Position numbers and translations under genes: made by a program
Notes under the pieces: generated by a model
Databases searched by the model: none
Seen by the model: the letters and a program-made list of their open reading frames with translations, nothing else
What the model was told of the DNA's origin: nothing
Assembly: GCA_029858755.1 (NCBI GenBank)
Contig: JAOUEK010000058.1
Span: 1 to 8,608, forward strand
Reading direction: 5' to 3'
Length of the DNA stretch: 8,608 nt
Origin: Thermoleophilia bacterium
GTDB taxonomy: Bacteria > Actinomycetota > Thermoleophilia > Gaiellales > Gaiellaceae
In this document: positions 7,048-8,608 of the stretch, piece by piece
Numbering within the stretch: the stretch's first letter is position 1
How the letters are laid out: each line of letters begins with the position of its first letter

Positions 7048-7555
7048 CGATCTCGACCTCCCGGGCGCGGTCGAGCCGCGGCGTGCCGATCACCCGGCGG
7101 GAGACCGGGACGAGCAGGACGGCGAGCGCGACGTCGAGGACGACCGTCGGCACGATGCCGGCGCCGATCCCGCGGAGGTCGACGCCGTCGCCGAGCAGGT
7201 AGTGCACGACGATGCCGCCGGCGGTGACCAGGACCGCCATCACGCCGACGGCGAGATAGGGGGCGAACGGGCGGCCGCGACCGGTCGTCTCCGCGTAGCG
7301 CCCAGCCCAGAACCCGGCGAGCGTGAGCAGCAGCGAGGTCACACCGAGCACGCCGAGCGTCGCCGTGTCGACCACGAGGCCTCCGAAGAATCCGGCGACG
7401 GAGCCGAAGAGAGCGCCGCGCGCGAAGGCGACGGCGACGACGACGACGAGCAGCACGTCGGGCGTGGTCGCAAGCAGGTCGATCCCGGAGAACACGGCGA
7501 CCTGGGCGATCGCTGCCACGAAGACGAGCGCCGTCGCGCGCGCGGCGGAGATCAC
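7040..7555 (-). CDS. mreD: Rod shape-determining membrane protein MreD
   Basis: The 171-residue, almost wholly hydrophobic protein has about five or six predicted membrane segments, near residues 5-22, 33-46, 50-66, 69-85, 99-121 and 133-152. MreD is an integral membrane partner of MreC in the elongasome; its biochemical role is not settled. Family-like features are the small-residue-rich G-x3-G-x2-G pattern at 51-59, an Asp-Thr pair at 63-64 and a following LGVLGVTSLLLTLAGFWAG run. The sequence alone is weakly diagnostic, because MreD diverges quickly, but the position between mreC and mrdA makes the call firm. The GTG start has GAGGAG five bases upstream and overlaps the mreC stop by 4 bases. 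The last 8 bases overlap the start of mrdA. Confidence 0.92.
   Translation of the reverse strand: MISAARATALVFVAAIAQVAVFSGIDLLATTPDVLLVVVVAVAFARGALFGSVAGFFGGLVVDTATLGVLGVTSLLLTLAGFWAGRYAETTGRGRPFAPYLAVGVMAVLVTAGGIVVHYLLGDGVDLRGIGAGIVPTVVLDVALAVLLVPVSRRVIGTPRLDRAREVEIVV
7056..7062 (-). promoter_or_regulatory. Strong ribosome binding site that fixes the TTG start of mrdA
   Basis: GGGAGGT on the minus strand lies inside the end of mreD, with a 9-base gap (measured from GGGAGG) to the TTG start of mrdA. It is the best Shine-Dalgarno match in the operon. It supports a TTG start that overlaps mreD over any downstream alternative. Confidence 0.7.
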
Positions 7556-8493
7556 GGCCGCTCCTCGTCGGTGACGACGAGCACGAGCACGGAGTCGAGC
7601 GAGCGGAAGTCGGCGAACGGCTCGACGAGCACCTGCTTGTAGAGGTCGGTGTCGGCCTGTCCGACGCTGGTCACGCGACCGATGGGAATGCCGCGCGGGT
7701 ACAGCGACGAGAGCTGACCGACCCGCCAGCCGGCAGTGACGACGGTGTCGCCGACGCGCACCACGTCCTCCTTCGGCACACGGTCGAGGACGAGCGTCGA
7801 ACGGGCAGCGCGACCGTGGCGCACGACGCCGGCGGCCTCGGTACCGGCGTCGACGGCCGAGACGGCGCTGCGGTCGTCGGTGAGCAGGGTGACGCGGGCG
7901 GTGCGGGCGGAGACGCGCGTGACGAGGCCGACGAGGCCGTCCTGCGTGACCACGGGGTCGTTCCGCCGGACACCGTCGTTGCTGCCGGCTGCGATCACCA
8001 CGGCCTGCGAGAACGCCCCGGCGGGCCGGCCGATCACCGCCGCCGCGACGCCGTCGTAGCCGCCCGGGAAGGACGGGCCGTCACGGAACGCGAGCAGCGC
8101 CTTGAGGCGGGCGTTCTCGCGCGTTGCCAGCTCGATCCGCGCCGCCTGCTGGCGCAGGACGTCGTTCTCCTTGCGCAGGCGCTCCGCCTCCGAGCGGGCG
8201 GTGAAGAGGCCATCGAGCCAGCGGTATCCGTCCTCGAACGGCGCGGCCACGCGCTCGGCGGCGACCTGGAACGGCCGCAGCGCGCCCGCGCCGGCCTCCT
8301 GCACGCGGTCGAGCGGGCCGCGCTCGCCGTCGCGGAACGACACCGTGATCAGGGCGAACGCCAGCAGCACGAGCGCCCCGACGACGAGCCGGCGCCGGAG
8401 CGCGGTGCTGGTGCGGGAAGGAACCTGGCCCGCGGCAGGACGTCGCAGAGACGCGCCCAGCACCGCCGGGCGTGCGGTGCGGTTTCGTGGCAC
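7552..8493 (-). CDS. mreC: Cell shape protein MreC
   Basis: The 313-residue protein is a bitopic membrane protein of the elongation machinery. Its extracytoplasmic part binds PBP2 and passes the MreB/MreD signal to it. Residues 1-33 are a basic cytoplasmic stretch, and about 36-52 form a single membrane anchor. About 100-137 form a charged heptad-like coiled coil with ERLRKEN and ARLKALL. About 147-305 are the two-part beta domain, with the family-typical GDTVVTAG at 248-255 and YPRGIPIGRV at 265-274. Length and order match MreC well. The start is the GTG preceded by no Shine-Dalgarno but by a -10-like hexamer. The TGA stop shares 4 bases (GTGA) with the GTG of mreD, so the two are probably translationally coupled. 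Confidence 0.95.
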   Translation of the reverse strand: MPRNRTARPAVLGASLRRPAAGQVPSRTSTALRRRLVVGALVLLAFALITVSFRDGERGPLDRVQEAGAGALRPFQVAAERVAAPFEDGYRWLDGLFTARSEAERLRKENDVLRQQAARIELATRENARLKALLAFRDGPSFPGGYDGVAAAVIGRPAGAFSQAVVIAAGSNDGVRRNDPVVTQDGLVGLVTRVSARTARVTLLTDDRSAVSAVDAGTEAAGVVRHGRAARSTLVLDRVPKEDVVRVGDTVVTAGWRVGQLSSLYPRGIPIGRVTSVGQADTDLYKQVLVEPFADFRSLDSVLVLVVTDEERP

Positions 8494-8501
8494 TGCGGGC
8501 C

Positions 8502-8507
8502 AGTGTA
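8502..8507 (-). promoter_or_regulatory. Candidate -10 box (TACACT) for a leaderless mreC transcript
   Basis: TACACT on the minus strand fits the TAnnnT pattern of a housekeeping -10 element and lies 8 bases before the GTG start of mreC. Initiation at the normal distance would fall at or next to the start codon, giving a leaderless mRNA. Consistent with this, no purine-rich Shine-Dalgarno stretch lies between the hexamer and the GTG. No good -35 box is visible 16 to 18 bases upstream, which lowers confidence. Confidence 0.35.
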
Positions 8508-8527
8508 GATGCCGCGGCCGCGCGCGT

Positions 8528-8544
8528 GGCCCGACCGACGGGCC
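8528..8544 (-). terminator. Stem-loop directly after mreB stop (partial terminator or mRNA 3'-end hairpin)
   Basis: Reading the minus strand, GGCCCG and CGGGCC form a perfect 6-bp all-GC stem around the 5-base loop TCGGT. The hairpin begins at the last base of the mreB stop codon. No T-run follows, so this is not a canonical Rho-independent terminator. It could be a leaky terminator or a 3'-end stabiliser that keeps mreB mRNA more abundant than mreCD mRNA. The structure is read directly from the sequence; the role is inferred. Confidence 0.4.
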
Positions 8545-8608
8545 TACCGGCGTCCGCCGTTGCGCCGCGCGCGGGCGCGACTCGCACGGTGGATCGCCTC
8601 GAACTCCT
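8544..8608 (-). CDS. mreB: Rod-shape-determining protein MreB, C-terminal end (partial)
   Basis: Only the last 20 codons and a TAG stop are inside the window, and the gene continues past the right edge. The readable end is EFEAIHRASRARARRNGGRR. MreB is the actin-like ATPase that forms membrane-bound filaments and organises lateral-wall synthesis. The tail itself is too short to prove the family. The call rests on position, because a frame ending 50 bases before mreC on the same strand is mreB in most rod-shaped bacteria, and on a basic tail of the kind I would expect after the last helix of some MreB proteins. A stem-loop starts immediately after the stop codon. The alternative is an unrelated upstream gene. 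Confidence 0.62.
   Translation of the reverse strand, partial: EFEAIHRASRARARRNGGRR

Noticed and set aside
5134..7227. A 697-codon open frame on the plus strand, opposite mrdA and mreD
   Set aside because: It mirrors the codon positions of PBP2, is rich in Arg/Val/Gly/His with no domain, and the opposite strand encodes all three penicillin-binding motifs. It is a product of high GC at third positions.
1..8608. CRISPR array, insertion sequence, tRNA, rRNA, phage or defence module
   Set aside because: No spaced direct repeats, terminal inverted repeats, transposase motifs or cloverleaf-like segments were seen. Composition is even across the window, with no sign of recent transfer.

Overview
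The window is very GC-rich, with long spurious open frames on both strands. It reads as ordinary chromosome of a rod-shaped, high-GC Gram-positive bacterium. The RNase E/G with long extensions on both sides of its catalytic core, the mreBCD-PBP2-RodA cluster and the heavy GTG/TTG start use point to Actinomycetota, possibly a deep lineage such as Thermoleophilia. That placement is an inference and no homology search was run. Every gene I can support lies on the minus strand, so the window is read from right to left.

Right part (8608 to 3069) is a cell-elongation operon. In transcription order it holds the last 20 codons of a probable mreB, then mreC, mreD, mrdA (PBP2) and rodA, and then an unrecognised alanine-rich protein whose second half looks DUF697-like. 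From mreC onward each stop codon overlaps the next start (4, 8, 4 and 1 bases), which implies one translationally coupled unit. MreC and MreD link the MreB scaffold to the PBP2 transpeptidase and RodA glycosyltransferase that make lateral-wall peptidoglycan. The only real break is the 50-base mreB-mreC spacer. It holds a perfect stem-loop just after the mreB stop and a -10-like hexamer placed so that mreC could be read from a leaderless mRNA.

Middle (3068 to 2627) is a short transition zone. A 7-bp GC-rich hairpin and a TAGGAT hexamer lie before a 64-codon gene of unknown function that has a strong ribosome binding site. A 149-base spacer without a recognised signal follows.

Left part (2626 to beyond base 1) is one large gene for an RNase E/G-family endoribonuclease, running off the left edge after 875 codons. 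Its order is: basic N-terminal extension, S1 domain, catalytic DNase I-like core with both metal-binding aspartates, CPTCGG zinc-link motif, a TRAM-like OB domain, and a low-complexity tail with a second basic patch and 18-bp tandem repeats. Genes for ribosomal proteins L21 and L27 often follow such a gene but lie outside this window.

I saw no mobile element, CRISPR array, rRNA or tRNA, and no clearly novel system. The points most worth a second look are the unrecognised protein at the end of the elongasome operon, the architecture of the RNase E/G, and the mreB-mreC spacer.
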